From a virus, in the IMG/VR virus record IMGVR_UViG_3300038701_000272, positions 1 through 35,452 of that record: a stretch of 35,452 nt of DNA. One strand, given 5' to 3'. Positions within the stretch are counted from its first letter, which is position 1. Each line of letters begins with the position of its first letter. The notes under the pieces were generated by a model that did no database searches, was not told the DNA's origin, and worked only from the letters and a program-made list of their open reading frames with translations. The position numbers and the translations under genes were made by a program. Shown piece by piece: positions 21,289 through 30,103 of this stretch.

Positions 21289-21980
21289 CTGCGCAAAAGT
21301 CCAGAAAAAGTGGCACTACTCGAACTCCCGCCTTCGACCTTACGCCCCCAGACAATCTCCTTGTCCTGCAAGTCCTCCACGAAATCCAAGCCCTTGTCGC
21401 CCGGATAGACCGACTTCTGATACCCGCTCGAAAAGCGGCGAACCCGCGCGCGCTTGAGGTCAATCAGCTTGTTCTCAACCAGCAATTCAATCGTGCCGAA
21501 CTCCGGCCCCTCCGAGATGTTCATCTCGTCCATGTAGCCGGAAAAAATTTCCGTCAGAGAAAAGTAAACATCACCATCATTCCACGCCTGATCGTCTACC
21601 CAAATCTTTTCGTCACGCCAGAAACCGTCGTGCAAAATCCAAAGCGCAGAACCTGCGTTAAACCGGCGTATGCCGAAATAGAGATTGCACACGCGCCCCT
21701 GATAGGGAGACTGAAGGGCAAGGCTGATGACCTCGCTATTCATGCCGGTCAGGGTAATCGTCGCGCCCCTGACAGCAATCTCGCTGGTCTCTTCCACCGC
21801 TGAAATGTCCAGCAGGTTGCCGGTGCCGATGTAGGTGTTGCCGTCAATCGTCGCGTCGCCCACGCCCGTCCAGAGCCGGATCGGCGCGCTATCAAACAGC
21901 AACTCAACCGCGAAGAACGGCTGCACTGTTTCGTCATCAAGTGCGCTTGCAAGTGTCGCGGTCAGGTCTCTTGTCGCCAT
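21285..21980 (-). CDS. Tail-tip protein (DUF2163-like), 231 aa
   Basis: A beta-rich 231-residue protein between the tape-measure side and the J-like protein. Features such as VELLFDSAPIRLWTGVGD and NLLDISAVEETSEIAVRG suit a tail-tip hub component (lambda gpL/DUF2163 position). Residues 113-136 carry a GFWRDEKIWVDD module also found in the small gene at 16810. The ATG at 21980 overlaps the previous stop as TGATG; a TTG one codon earlier is less likely. Confidence 0.7.
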   Translation of the reverse strand: MATRDLTATLASALDDETVQPFFAVELLFDSAPIRLWTGVGDATIDGNTYIGTGNLLDISAVEETSEIAVRGATITLTGMNSEVISLALQSPYQGRVCNLYFGIRRFNAGSALWILHDGFWRDEKIWVDDQAWNDGDVYFSLTEIFSGYMDEMNISEGPEFGTIELLVENKLIDLKRARVRRFSSGYQKSVYPGDKGLDFVEDLQDKEIVWGRKVEGGSSSSATFSGLLRR

Positions 21981-22591
21981 CAAACAAGCCCAACGCCGCT
22001 GAAGTTGATGCCGTAGATCGCCGCCTCATCCGCAGACCATGTGCTGACGTTGCTCGCCAGCCGGAACGCAGCCACGGTGTTGGACACGATCACGGGCGCG
22101 TTATCTGCTGGCGCTATTGTGATCTCCGGCCAGATCGGGATTGCCGCCGTCCCAGTGCCGCTAGTATCCACATCCCCCGTCACCATGTAGAGCCGCGCGC
22201 TGGCACCCGTGCCAAGCTGGATATAGTCGCCCTCCAGCAGCCATCCGGTCGTGCTGAGGGTGCAGCCGTCCACGCTAAGAGCCGCGCCTGTCTGATCCGC
22301 TCCGGCAACCAGAGGCGCGCCGCCTGCGCTGCCGCGAGCGACACACCCCAGAGGATCGCCCAGCGTGAAGGTGTTGATGTTGCCGTCCAGCTTCGCCAGC
22401 CATGCCAACCACTGCCGCGCGTCCGCATGTTTCATCGGCGGCAAGGTTACATCCACCTCCCAGCGGCGACCGGGGTAGGCAATGACCTGCTGCTTAAACG
22501 TGAACGGGCTTTCGCTGAGAGCCGTGCGCGTAGACATGCGGAACGTGATGTTCCGAATGCCCGTGTGAGTAGGTAGCGCGTAGTTCGTCAT
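21980..22591 (-). CDS. Distal tail-like protein (203 aa)
   Basis: A 203-residue beta-rich protein with TALSESPFTFKQQVIAYPG then RRWEVDVTLPPM at the N terminus, patterns seen in tail proteins following the tape measure. The ATG overlaps the tape-measure stop as ATGA. It probably forms the ring connecting tail tube and tip; family assignment is by position and fold-like pattern. Confidence 0.65.
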   Translation of the reverse strand: MTNYALPTHTGIRNITFRMSTRTALSESPFTFKQQVIAYPGRRWEVDVTLPPMKHADARQWLAWLAKLDGNINTFTLGDPLGCVARGSAGGAPLVAGADQTGAALSVDGCTLSTTGWLLEGDYIQLGTGASARLYMVTGDVDTSGTGTAAIPIWPEITIAPADNAPVIVSNTVAAFRLASNVSTWSADEAAIYGINFSGVGLV

Positions 22592-24534
22592 CCGAATGCC
22601 CTCGACATGGAGCCGCCGCGCTGCACCGCGTCAACGATCTCTCGCTTGGTCCGCTGCACGAACACCGGCAGCGCCCGCGCCAAGTCAGCCTCAGTCACGC
22701 CGCCTTGGAACGTGTAGTTGACGACGACTGGTTGCCCCTGATTGCCGCCAACCGCCGCCTTCGCCTGCGGGACGCTCAAGACCCGACCAGCCGAGGACGG
22801 CACAAACAATTCTCGGCCATGCTCGCCCACGGTGTATGGCTGGCCGCGTTGCACAGGCCGACCAGACGCCGCGCCAGTCGCACCGCCGAAAGCCGAGAAG
22901 ACGCTGCCAAGGATGCCACCGCCACCGGGCGCAAAGCTGCCGACCAGCCGCTGCACCACAAGCACGCGATACAGTTCGCGGATGATGTCAGCCGCCATCG
23001 CCCGGAAGGCGTCTTTCGCGCTTGCCGTCCCGTCCATGATCGACATGAATGCGCTTTCCATGCTGCCTTCAACGGTCTGCATCGTGCTTTGCAGCGTCTC
23101 CGCGTCGAACCCGAGCGACTGCAACGCCGGGGACGCCTCGATCATCTTTTGGATCACATCCTCAAGACTTTCCGCCGCATCCTCGGCAGCGTCAGCAACA
23201 GCGCGTGTAGCACCGCCCGCCGTTTGAATTGGGTTCAGGATGCTGCTCGCCGCCGTAGCCGCCGCTACATATTGATCGCGCAATTCCGCAGCCGCGATAG
23301 CCGCCTCGATGTTTGCAGGCAACATGAGGTCGCCCTGTCGCTGGGCTAGGGCCTCCTGCACCAGCGCATCCGCCTCGGCCTCGATCCGCGCGCGCTCCCG
23401 CTCCTCTGCCGTCATGGCCGCAAGGCGAGCCAGTTCCTCCTGCGCCTCGACCTGAGACTGAAGCGCACTCAGATCAGCGCCGCCGGTGATGACCTCGGCA
23501 GGCGGCTGGCTTGCGGCTATTTCAGATTGCAGCCCAGAAATGCGCGCAAGGATCGCTTCGCGCTGCTCATATAGCTGGTTCAGGTTAACCGCCGAAGACC
23601 CCATGTTGAATTCGTCAACGGCGACAGCGCCGCCAGATCGTTCGGCCTCCTCAATCTGCGCATTAATCTGCTGAAGCTGAGTTCCGAGTTGCTCAAGCGA
23701 TTGCGTTCGCGCCAACCCCTCATCCATCGCGCCGAACAGATAGCGGATGTTTTGCGTAATAAGAGCCACGCCCTCAGCCGCTCCAACCAGAATAGGCGCA
23801 AGGTTAATAAGCGCCTGAGACAGATTGGCGCTTATCACGCGAGACATAAGCCCAAGCTGGTTTTCAGCGTCCTCGGCATTTCGGATCAGGTCTTCATCAA
23901 TAATAATTCCGAGGTCGCGCGCGTTCTGCGCCATCGCTTCCATGCCCTCGGAACCCTCCCGAAGCAGGTTAAGCATTCCGACGCCCTGACGCCCGAACAG
24001 TTGAACTGCCAAAGCCGACCTATCGGTCGCGCCTTCAACCTCATTCATACTGTCCGCCACAGTTCTCAAAGCCTGATCTAGCGGCATCTGTGCAAGTTCA
24101 GACGCGGACAGGTTCAGGTCTTCAAGCGCAGTCCTCGCGGTTCCGATGCCTTGCCGCGCTTCGCCCAGCCGCTTTGAAAACTGCAACATCGCGTTGTCTA
24201 GGTTTTCCTGAGAAACGCCCGCCTCTTCGGCGTTCACTCTGAGTTCCTGCAACGCCTCTGTAGTCAGGCCAATGGCATCTGCCTTTTTGCCGATCTCATC
24301 CAGTTCCGAGATGACCCGACGCGCCTGAGACACGATCACGCCAGCCGACAGGGCCGGGAGAAACGCCCTCGCCTGCGATGCCAGCGCAGCCCACGCCTTA
24401 GTCGTGTTTCCAAGGCTGCGTGTCGATTGATTGGCGAAGCGATCAACGCGGCGCTGCGCCCGATCCATCGCCCGCGTAAACTCGCGGTCGCGCGCGCTCA
24501 GGATGACGTTAAGCTGCTCTGCGGTTATCGCCAT
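22588..24534 (-). CDS. Tape measure protein
   Basis: A 648-residue tail length tape measure protein. The start TAEQLNVILSARDREFTRAM is typical of phage tape measures. A central alpha-helical, Ala/Glu-rich region (RMARLAAMTAEERERARIEA-like composition) and hydrophobic segments follow, then a Gly-rich C terminus (FAPGGGGILGSVFSAFGG) near YTVGEHGRELFVPSSAG, a common tape-measure motif. At about 0.15 nm per residue it implies a tail of about 100 nm, consistent with a siphovirus. GGAGAAAG precedes the ATG. Confidence 0.9.
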   Translation of the reverse strand: MAITAEQLNVILSARDREFTRAMDRAQRRVDRFANQSTRSLGNTTKAWAALASQARAFLPALSAGVIVSQARRVISELDEIGKKADAIGLTTEALQELRVNAEEAGVSQENLDNAMLQFSKRLGEARQGIGTARTALEDLNLSASELAQMPLDQALRTVADSMNEVEGATDRSALAVQLFGRQGVGMLNLLREGSEGMEAMAQNARDLGIIIDEDLIRNAEDAENQLGLMSRVISANLSQALINLAPILVGAAEGVALITQNIRYLFGAMDEGLARTQSLEQLGTQLQQINAQIEEAERSGGAVAVDEFNMGSSAVNLNQLYEQREAILARISGLQSEIAASQPPAEVITGGADLSALQSQVEAQEELARLAAMTAEERERARIEAEADALVQEALAQRQGDLMLPANIEAAIAAAELRDQYVAAATAASSILNPIQTAGGATRAVADAAEDAAESLEDVIQKMIEASPALQSLGFDAETLQSTMQTVEGSMESAFMSIMDGTASAKDAFRAMAADIIRELYRVLVVQRLVGSFAPGGGGILGSVFSAFGGATGAASGRPVQRGQPYTVGEHGRELFVPSSAGRVLSVPQAKAAVGGNQGQPVVVNYTFQGGVTEADLARALPVFVQRTKREIVDAVQRGGSMSRAFG

Positions 24535-25095
24535 CGACTTTCTCCACCAGCGCGCGATATTCCTCGGCGGTCATCGCATCTTCACCCGGCTTCTTGGGGC
24601 TATGCGCGCGGTGCCAGCCCTCGAAAATAAGCCATGTGTCCTTCGGGATCATATCACGGATTTCATGAGGTCGTAACCCAATCACAATCCCGTTCTGGAT
24701 CATGGCCCGGACGTTCAGTCGGTCTGGGAGCCTTCCGCCGCGCTCTTTTTTTTTGAGCCTGCCTCATCCACCGCATCGGGCATAAAAGCCACCCCGAGGA
24801 TCGCCTGCGCAAGCTGATACATCCGCATGAGATCATCCGGCCCGCAGGCCGATACGATCTTGTCCGCCTCCGCGTCCTTCATGCCGCCGCCCACAAGGCC
24901 CAGCGCCACCATGTCCCGCACCTCCGCGCTGGTCGGCTTTTTCCCGCGCCCGAAGATGCCGTCCCAGAACTCGAAGATGCCTCGGTGCTTATCCTCAAAT
25001 CGCTCAATCTCGCGGTTGCGCAAGATAAACGTGTAAGAGGTGCCGCCGAGATACTCGACGACACCCCCGCGAGGTGCTTCAGCCGTGATCGCCAT
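24509..25095 (-). CDS. Tail assembly chaperone frameshift product (G-T-like)
   Basis: A predicted -1 frameshift at A9 (24754-24746) joins the chaperone frame to the frame that runs to 24509, giving about 195 residues. There is no stop between the slippery site and the second part, which starts just past it as ERGGRLPDRLNVRAMIQNGI. A standalone ATG at 24703 in that frame has no ribosome binding site. The order chaperone, frameshift extension, tape measure is the lambda G/GT arrangement. The downstream part would bind the tape measure while the upstream part binds tail tube. Confidence 0.72.
24715..25095 (-). CDS. Tail assembly chaperone (GTA-gp10/TAC_11-like)
   Basis: A 126-residue protein with GTSYTFILRNREIERFEDK, then FEFWDGIFGRGKKPTSAEVRD and VALGLVGGG, matching the chaperone family linked to gene transfer agents of Rhodobacterales (PF11836-like). 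The ATG at 25095 overlaps the tail tube stop as TGATG; a GTG one codon upstream is less likely. It contains the A AAA AAG slippery site near its end. Confidence 0.82.
   Translation of the reverse strand: MAITAEAPRGGVVEYLGGTSYTFILRNREIERFEDKHRGIFEFWDGIFGRGKKPTSAEVRDMVALGLVGGGMKDAEADKIVSACGPDDLMRMYQLAQAILGVAFMPDAVDEAGSKKKSAAEGSQTD
24746..24754 (-). promoter_or_regulatory. Slippery A9 site for -1 frameshifting
   Basis: In the chaperone frame the RNA reads TCA AAA AAA AAG, so the heptamer A AAA AAG (the dnaX-type slippery site) is in the correct phase. A -1 slip continues without a stop into the frame ending at 24509. Confidence 0.8.
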
Positions 25096-25520
25096 CACGC
25101 AGCCGTGAACGTAACTGCCCCAGTGCTTTCAAGGCTGATGCTGTAGGTCACACCGCCTTCCGTCTCGCCACCGAACTCAACAGACGCGATGCGGAACGCG
25201 CCAGCATACGTGCCGAAGTCGGGAACCACGATCTCGAAGTTGCACTGGTTGTCAGCCGCCATGACAATCGTGTTCATGCGCGCTTCGGCGGTGCTGTCCT
25301 CGAAGAAACCGTCGCCCGAAACAGACACATTCTTCAGGCCATTGAGGGTTTCGGTCCAGAGAACGCCACCCGGCGTCGTGCAATCCGGCGTGGTCACGTC
25401 AATCGACGTGTTGTTGACCGAGAGGGATTTGGAATTAAGCCCGCAAAGATTGCTGAAGACTTCGGGGTCTGCGCCATCGCCAATCTTCACGAGCAGGGCG
25501 CGTCCAAGTTGTTTAGCCAT
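25095..25520 (-). CDS. Major tail tube protein (TP901-1/Phage_tail_2-like)
   Basis: A 141-residue beta-rich protein. GRALLVKIGDG at the N terminus, SIDVTTPDC, then NVSVSGDGFFED and the end VTYSISLESTGAVTF follow the pattern of TP901-1-type tail tube proteins. GGAGG lies before the ATG. It would polymerise around the tape measure. Position between the DUF3168 protein and the chaperone supports the call. Confidence 0.88.
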   Translation of the reverse strand: MAKQLGRALLVKIGDGADPEVFSNLCGLNSKSLSVNNTSIDVTTPDCTTPGGVLWTETLNGLKNVSVSGDGFFEDSTAEARMNTIVMAADNQCNFEIVVPDFGTYAGAFRIASVEFGGETEGGVTYSISLESTGAVTFTAA

Positions 25521-25562
25521 GATCGGCCTCCATAGTGCTGCGCTTGCCCACGGCGCGGGAGT

Positions 25563-25982
25563 TTAGGCGGTTTCCTCAAGCATTGCCTGAAGCGCGATAA
25601 CAGCCGTATATCCGCGGCCTTCGCCGTCCCTTGTAACGGAATACGTCTGAAATATCAATTCGACCAGAGTATACCCTGAGACCGTCACAGCGGCCTCCTG
25701 ACGGTGCAAGGCCTCTTTCACGGCCTCAACCATCTGCACAGCCTCAACGCGGCCTGACGCGCTGCGAGAGTGCGCCTCAAGCGAAAGCGTGACCAGCGAC
25801 CCCTCAGTCGTGTCTGTATCAAAGGCGCTGGGGTTGATGTCGCCAAAGCGCATATAGGGAAAAGCCACGTCCTGCGGCGGCTCATCGTATACGCGCGTTG
25901 ACACAAGCGCCGTCACGCCTGCGTTCGCCACCAGCGCGGCGCGGATGCCCTTTTGCAAGGCTAGTGCGAAACCATCAGCCAC
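25563..25982 (-). CDS. Tail terminator/completion protein (DUF3168)
   Basis: A 139-residue DUF3168 member: ALQKGIRAALVANAGVTAL at the N terminus, VYDEPPQDVAFPYMRFGD, then SLEAHSRSASGRVEAVQ. The GTG at 25982 overlaps the end of the gp10-like gene by 8 bases. DUF3168 proteins cap the tail tube and join it to the head. Confidence 0.85.
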   Translation of the reverse strand: MADGFALALQKGIRAALVANAGVTALVSTRVYDEPPQDVAFPYMRFGDINPSAFDTDTTEGSLVTLSLEAHSRSASGRVEAVQMVEAVKEALHRQEAAVTVSGYTLVELIFQTYSVTRDGEGRGYTAVIALQAMLEETA

Positions 25983-26370
25983 CTGTCACCGCCTGCTTTG
26001 CCGCCTTCTTGATCGCCCGCTTAATACTGTTGCGGAAACGCTTTCCGAGATGCTGCTGCATGATGCGCATATACGGCGCAGGCGAGGTCGTGCCGCGATT
26101 GCCTTTCTCGCGCCCGAACTCCACCGCCCGCGCTTTCTTCTGCGCCTCTGCCGTATCCGGCGCAGCCTCAATCGAAGCCGTCAGCCCGCCGTTGTCGTAT
26201 TTCGTGAAAATCCAGCCCTTCAATTCACCGCTGGCAACCGGCACAAGCTGACGCGCCAACCTCGCACCCGCCTCGGTGTTGCGCCGGATCGTCTTGGTGA
26301 TCTCCGCCTCGACCTCATCGGGCAGGTCTTGAAGCTGACGGCGAAGCCTGCGCGCACCTTCAACCCTCAT
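25975..26370 (-). CDS. HK97 gp10-like tail/neck protein
   Basis: A 131-residue basic protein with VEGARRLRRQLQDLPDEVEAE at the N terminus, RNTEAGARLARQLVPVASG in the middle and APYMRIMQQHL near the C terminus, matching the HK97-gp10 family. The ATG at 26370 overlaps the adaptor stop as ATGA; the longer ORF to 26595 is an artefact of the adaptor gene. It acts at the head-tail junction. Confidence 0.85.
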   Translation of the reverse strand: MRVEGARRLRRQLQDLPDEVEAEITKTIRRNTEAGARLARQLVPVASGELKGWIFTKYDNGGLTASIEAAPDTAEAQKKARAVEFGREKGNRGTTSPAPYMRIMQQHLGKRFRNSIKRAIKKAAKQAVTGG

Positions 26371-26705
26371 GTCGCCACCCCGCGCTCTAGGTGAAACTCG
26401 ATCAGCGTTCCCTTTGCATCCACTTGGATGACGTTCTTGATGTTCCAAGTTGACCCCCGCGCGACGACACGATCCGCTGCGGTGATCGTCTCGGTCGTGC
26501 TGTCCTTGCGCACGCGCATCGTCGCCTTGCCCACGTCCGACAGCGCACCGCCTTGGATCGCCTCTTTGCCCGTGCGCTCTCGCAGATCGGCCCACCGGGT
26601 CGCGAGCGCCTCCCAGCCAGAGTAGACGTTGCCATAGTCATCAACAGCGCCCTCTGTGAGACGCTGAAAGACCGCACGCTCCCGATGCAATCCCGCCTTA
26701 ACCAT
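26367..26705 (-). CDS. Head-tail adaptor (head closure) protein
   Basis: A 112-residue protein: HRERAVFQRLTEGAVDDYGN then EALATRWADLRERTG, the signature of the phage head-tail joining family (PF05521). It ends GTLIEFHLERG. The ATG overlaps the end of the connector gene by 8 bases. It plugs the portal and connects to the tail. Confidence 0.87.
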   Translation of the reverse strand: MVKAGLHRERAVFQRLTEGAVDDYGNVYSGWEALATRWADLRERTGKEAIQGGALSDVGKATMRVRKDSTTETITAADRVVARGSTWNIKNVIQVDAKGTLIEFHLERGVAT

Positions 26706-27303
26706 ACCAGCAGCGCCTGTGCATATCGACCAGCATATCGAAGCCGTATGGGATGTTCGTCAACTCATCCATGACGGTGTTTTCGCGGTGGTCATACCAA
26801 TGACCGACTAGCAGCATCAGGGCGTGACGCAGCGTGTCGGGGATGTCGCTGGTCGCCTCGCCATAGCCGATTGTATATTCAATTCGGATCGCATCTGACC
26901 GATCTTGCGTCACGGGCCAATCAAAGCCCTCCGCAGGCCCGACATAAGACGCAAAGGACGTTCCCGTCACCTCGTAATTGCCAAGCGTGTCCGTCTGCAA
27001 AACGCCATCGGCGTCGTAATACTTGACCGCGTTGACTTGGATAACCGGCCCCAAGATCAGCTTGACGCTTTGCGGTGGGGTGCTGTCGATCCACTGGCCC
27101 CATTTCTGCGAGATCATCGCGTGACCAAGCGCGCCGGTCACGTCAGTATAGGCAACCGCCACCGCAATGAGGCGCGTCAACAGCGCATCGTCGTCACTAT
27201 GCTCAACGCGAAGCTGCGCCTTGACCTCGGCCAGCGTGATCGGCGTTGTCGCTGGTGCTTCTAGCAGTTCCAGCGCATCGTGACAGGCGAGCGGCTTAAC
27301 CAT
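26698..27303 (-). CDS. Head-tail connector protein (gp6/phiE125 gp8-like)
   Basis: A 201-residue protein. TPITLAEVKAQLRVEHSDDD at the N terminus is the hallmark of phage connector proteins of this type. WGQWIDSTPPQSVKLILGPV and IEYTIGYG follow, then DIPDTLRHALMLLVGHWYDH. Start at 27303 is supported weakly by GGATGAG. It forms the ring below the portal. Confidence 0.87.
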   Translation of the reverse strand: MVKPLACHDALELLEAPATTPITLAEVKAQLRVEHSDDDALLTRLIAVAVAYTDVTGALGHAMISQKWGQWIDSTPPQSVKLILGPVIQVNAVKYYDADGVLQTDTLGNYEVTGTSFASYVGPAEGFDWPVTQDRSDAIRIEYTIGYGEATSDIPDTLRHALMLLVGHWYDHRENTVMDELTNIPYGFDMLVDMHRRCWYG

Positions 27304-27306
27304 CGG

Positions 27307-27498
27307 TTACTCATCCTTGACGGCGCGACGGGTCGTGCGGGTCTTAACCGCGCGTTCGGGCTTTGCCGCCTCAATCGGCTCGGCGATGCCAGCCTGAATG
27401 AACCGGATGGCCTCGGCCTCGTTGCAGTCGATCACATCGCCTTGATTGTGCGAGAAGTCGATGCCAGCCATCGAGGTGAGAAGTCTAACCTTGGGCAT
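27307..27498 (-). CDS. Small hypothetical virion-region protein (63 aa)
   Basis: A 63-residue protein, AAAGGAGG before its ATG at 27498. PKVRLLTSMAGIDFSHNQG then AEAIRFIQAGIAEPIE form a small beta/alpha fold; the C terminus is basic (AVKTRTTRRAVKDE). Short proteins with this sequence type follow the capsid gene in other phages. Function unknown. Confidence 0.72.
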   Translation of the reverse strand: MPKVRLLTSMAGIDFSHNQGDVIDCNEAEAIRFIQAGIAEPIEAAKPERAVKTRTTRRAVKDE

Positions 27499-27564
27499 GG
27501 GTGCCTCCTTTCGGATCAACTTGAGCAGTGAGGCGACCCAAGCCGCCCCACCAGAAAGTTGACC

Positions 27565-28818
27565 TTACGATGCGGCAAGCGCGAGGTGCTTGATCGCTGC
27601 GGTGTTGGTCAGCACACCGTCGAAGCGGATGTAGCCGAGGATGCCGAAGTCGGGCGCGAAACGCTCGCGCGCAACGTAGAGCGACGGTGCGCCCACCTTG
27701 CGAACGTAGAACTTCGACATGTCGCCAAACAGCATGACCTTGGACGACACTCCCGAGGCCACGTTGTCCATCGCCTGATTGACGACAACGTTATAGCCCA
27801 GCAGCGTCTGCGGGATACCGGCCTGATAGTTGCCCATCTGCCAGAGGTAGTTCCCGTCTCCGTCCTTCAGCTTGCGAACCGCCGAGAGGGTCGCATCGGC
27901 CATCATGATCGCCGTGTTCGGCGAGGTGCGATAGGCCGGATCAACCGAATGGATCAGGTCGATGATCTCGTCGGCGGTAACAGCGTTCGTCGCTGCTGCG
28001 ACCTTGCCTTCTGCCGAGTTGGTCACGATGCCTTCAACGTCCGAGGAACCCGAACCCGTGGTCAGCTTGCTGTTTGCGATACGGCCAAGGCGCTCGCCCA
28101 GCAGTTCGCCCAGCAGGCTTTCCATGTTCAGGATGCTGTCGGCGTTAAGTTCCGCCGACCAGCGGACCCATTCCGAGTTGAACGCAAACGCGCCCAGCGA
28201 CTTCTGACCAAAGGTCACGTCCTTGCCGCCGTCATCGGTCGGCTGGGTGCCTTCCGTGTGCGCCTCGGCAGTGACCGCAGTATCGTCAACAGTCGGGATG
28301 TTGAACGTGCGGCCATCGGTCGAGTTGATGACGGTGAAGAACTGATCGCCATACATCGGGCCAGTGGCAATCATCGCCTTCTCGATGAACGTCGCCAGTT
28401 CGGTCGGGACGGTGAAGCCGCCAGCCGTGGTCGTGCCGCCCGTCTGAACGCGATGCTCTTTCAGGATGTTGCGCACCTCGGCGTCAACGTAGCCCTCACC
28501 ACCGGCTGCGATCATCTCAGCGAACGCGGAGCGGTAGTCCATCTGGAAGCCCGGATCAACGGCAGGAGCCGAGCCGACCTCGCCCATCGGGCGGCGGGAG
28601 TAGTCAACGCCCTCAGCGGCCCGCACAGCCGCTTCTGCGCGCTCCATGCGCTCGACCTTTGCCGCCAGCTTGTCATGATCGGCCATCATGGCATCGAACT
28701 CACGCTCGATCTCTGCTGCACGATCCTCGGGGGTCTTGTCGGTCACTTCCGACAGCTTCGAGCGGGCCTCGGTGGCGATGTTCGCCATCTTCTCCCGCAG
28801 GTCTTTAACGTCAGCCAT
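27565..28818 (-). CDS. Major capsid protein (HK97 fold)
   Basis: A 417-residue HK97-type capsid protein. The first 90 residues form a coiled-coil scaffold (delta) domain (EIEREFDAMMADHDKLAAKV). GGFTVPTELATFIEKAMI, then ADATLSAVRKLKDGDGNYLW and LLGYNVVVNQAM are core motifs. The prohead protease next to it probably removes the delta domain near residue 100. GGAGG lies before the ATG. Confidence 0.95.
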   Translation of the reverse strand: MADVKDLREKMANIATEARSKLSEVTDKTPEDRAAEIEREFDAMMADHDKLAAKVERMERAEAAVRAAEGVDYSRRPMGEVGSAPAVDPGFQMDYRSAFAEMIAAGGEGYVDAEVRNILKEHRVQTGGTTTAGGFTVPTELATFIEKAMIATGPMYGDQFFTVINSTDGRTFNIPTVDDTAVTAEAHTEGTQPTDDGGKDVTFGQKSLGAFAFNSEWVRWSAELNADSILNMESLLGELLGERLGRIANSKLTTGSGSSDVEGIVTNSAEGKVAAATNAVTADEIIDLIHSVDPAYRTSPNTAIMMADATLSAVRKLKDGDGNYLWQMGNYQAGIPQTLLGYNVVVNQAMDNVASGVSSKVMLFGDMSKFYVRKVGAPSLYVARERFAPDFGILGYIRFDGVLTNTAAIKHLALAAS

Positions 28819-28915
28819 CTGGGGCCTCCATCTAAGGGAACTGGTCTGTCATCACGACGATCAGTCCAAGTGCTTGCCCAAGGCACAGGGAAGGGCGAAC
28901 AGCGGGAGACCGCTG
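28819..28915. other. 97-bp gap between protease and capsid genes with a short hairpin
   Basis: CAGCGG at 28900-28905 pairs with CCGCTG at 28910-28915 around a GAGA loop, right after the protease stop. There is no T tract. It may modulate the ratio of protease to capsid mRNA, but this is not shown. Confidence 0.4.
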
Positions 28916-30103
28916 CTATTCGATCAGCCTAGCCTTCATCCGCATCCGGCGCGCGGCTTGGCTCTTATGTTGTTCCTCGCGATATTTCTGCAATGACCGC
29001 AGCCCGATCTCGGTTCCGTCATAAGCAGGCGTCGTCACAATCGCCACGTCGAACAATTGAACGTCCTCAATCATCCGCTTGGGCATTTCACCGCGATCAT
29101 CCCAAGACTGCTTTGTCGGCATGAACGCGAAAGACATCTTGTCCAGATCGCCGCGCTTCATCTTCGGAACGATTGCGCGCACGTCCGGGTCGCTGGGGTC
29201 CAGTTCGCTTTCGATGTAAAGGCCGCGATCATCTTGGGTCAGCTTCAGCGTGCCAGAGCGCGTGCGGGCCAGCGGAAGGCCCTCGTGATTGATTAGAAAG
29301 ACCACATCATCGCCGCGATCAATGGCCGAGGTGAACGCACCCGGCGCAATCGTCTCGGTAAAATATCCGCCGATGTTCGTCTCTTCATTGAAGACGGCAG
29401 CATAACCGGCCACGCGGATCGGGCCGTCATCCTCCTGCCTCAATTCAACCGGCGCACTCAAAGCGCGTATTTCTGCCTGAGCCATGTTGCGGGCCTCCAA
29501 TTTCTGCGCCGACGATACCACAGATGCGCGGCTGTCGTCTATTGGAGCCGCAGGTTCAAACAAAAGCGGCTCAAAATCATTGCCTTCAAGCCATTCGCGG
29601 GCCTGATCTTCCGTAAAGAAATCCACCTTGAAGCGGATGCTTTGCACCAAGGCCTCGCCATCGGTGATGCCGTAGACGAAATCAACACCTTGGCCGCCCT
29701 CACCGTTAACGCGCCGGAAGCTGTCAAAGCCCTCGGGGTCTCGGATGCGGGCCGCGTGTTCGCCCTCATATGGGCGCGTCTCAGCGCGGTCCTCCTCGTC
29801 ATCCTGCGCCACCAGCCGCGCAGCCCACGATTGCCCTGCGTCTCCACCCCAAAGGGACCACGCTATGCGCCCTGCGCTGGGGTAGCCGTCCTCACCGGGC
29901 CGGAAGCCCTCGGCCTCTTTATCGACCTCATGCCGCGCGAAATAGCTATTCATGCGCCGCACAGTGTCCATCGACAGGTCGCGCTTGTTGGCAATGTCAC
30001 GCGCCCGCGCAACGCCAACTTGCGTGCCGCCGCGCCCATACTCGCGCCGCCACTCAAGGCCGCGCTCGGCCTCTTCTGCCATCGCGTCAGTTGGTATCGG
30101 CAT
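28916..30103 (-). CDS. Prohead protease with N-terminal extension
   Basis: A 395-residue fusion. The C-terminal part (about 215-370) is an HK97-type serine protease (U35): H273 in FLINHEGLPLART and S324 in DKMSFAFMP are the catalytic pair. The N-terminal 100 residues carry RREYGRGGTQVGVARARD, SMDTVRRMNSYFARHEVD and GYPSAGRIAWSLWGG, a domain I know from other prophage portal/protease neighbours, and a middle segment (130-185) is separate. HK97 protease alone is about 225 residues, so nearly half is extra. It matures the capsid. The start overlaps the portal stop by 17 bases. Confidence 0.87.
   Translation of the reverse strand: MPIPTDAMAEEAERGLEWRREYGRGGTQVGVARARDIANKRDLSMDTVRRMNSYFARHEVDKEAEGFRPGEDGYPSAGRIAWSLWGGDAGQSWAARLVAQDDEEDRAETRPYEGEHAARIRDPEGFDSFRRVNGEGGQGVDFVYGITDGEALVQSIRFKVDFFTEDQAREWLEGNDFEPLLFEPAAPIDDSRASVVSSAQKLEARNMAQAEIRALSAPVELRQEDDGPIRVAGYAAVFNEETNIGGYFTETIAPGAFTSAIDRGDDVVFLINHEGLPLARTRSGTLKLTQDDRGLYIESELDPSDPDVRAIVPKMKRGDLDKMSFAFMPTKQSWDDRGEMPKRMIEDVQLFDVAIVTTPAYDGTEIGLRSLQKYREEQHKSQAARRMRMKARLIE

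Noticed and set aside
27559-28932. Long plus-strand ORF opposite the capsid gene (457 codons), and similar long shadows at 33605-34708, 18983-19969 and 6778-7878
   Set aside because: The minus-strand genes are recognised phage proteins; the plus-strand frames are open only because of GC-rich codon use and have no family features.
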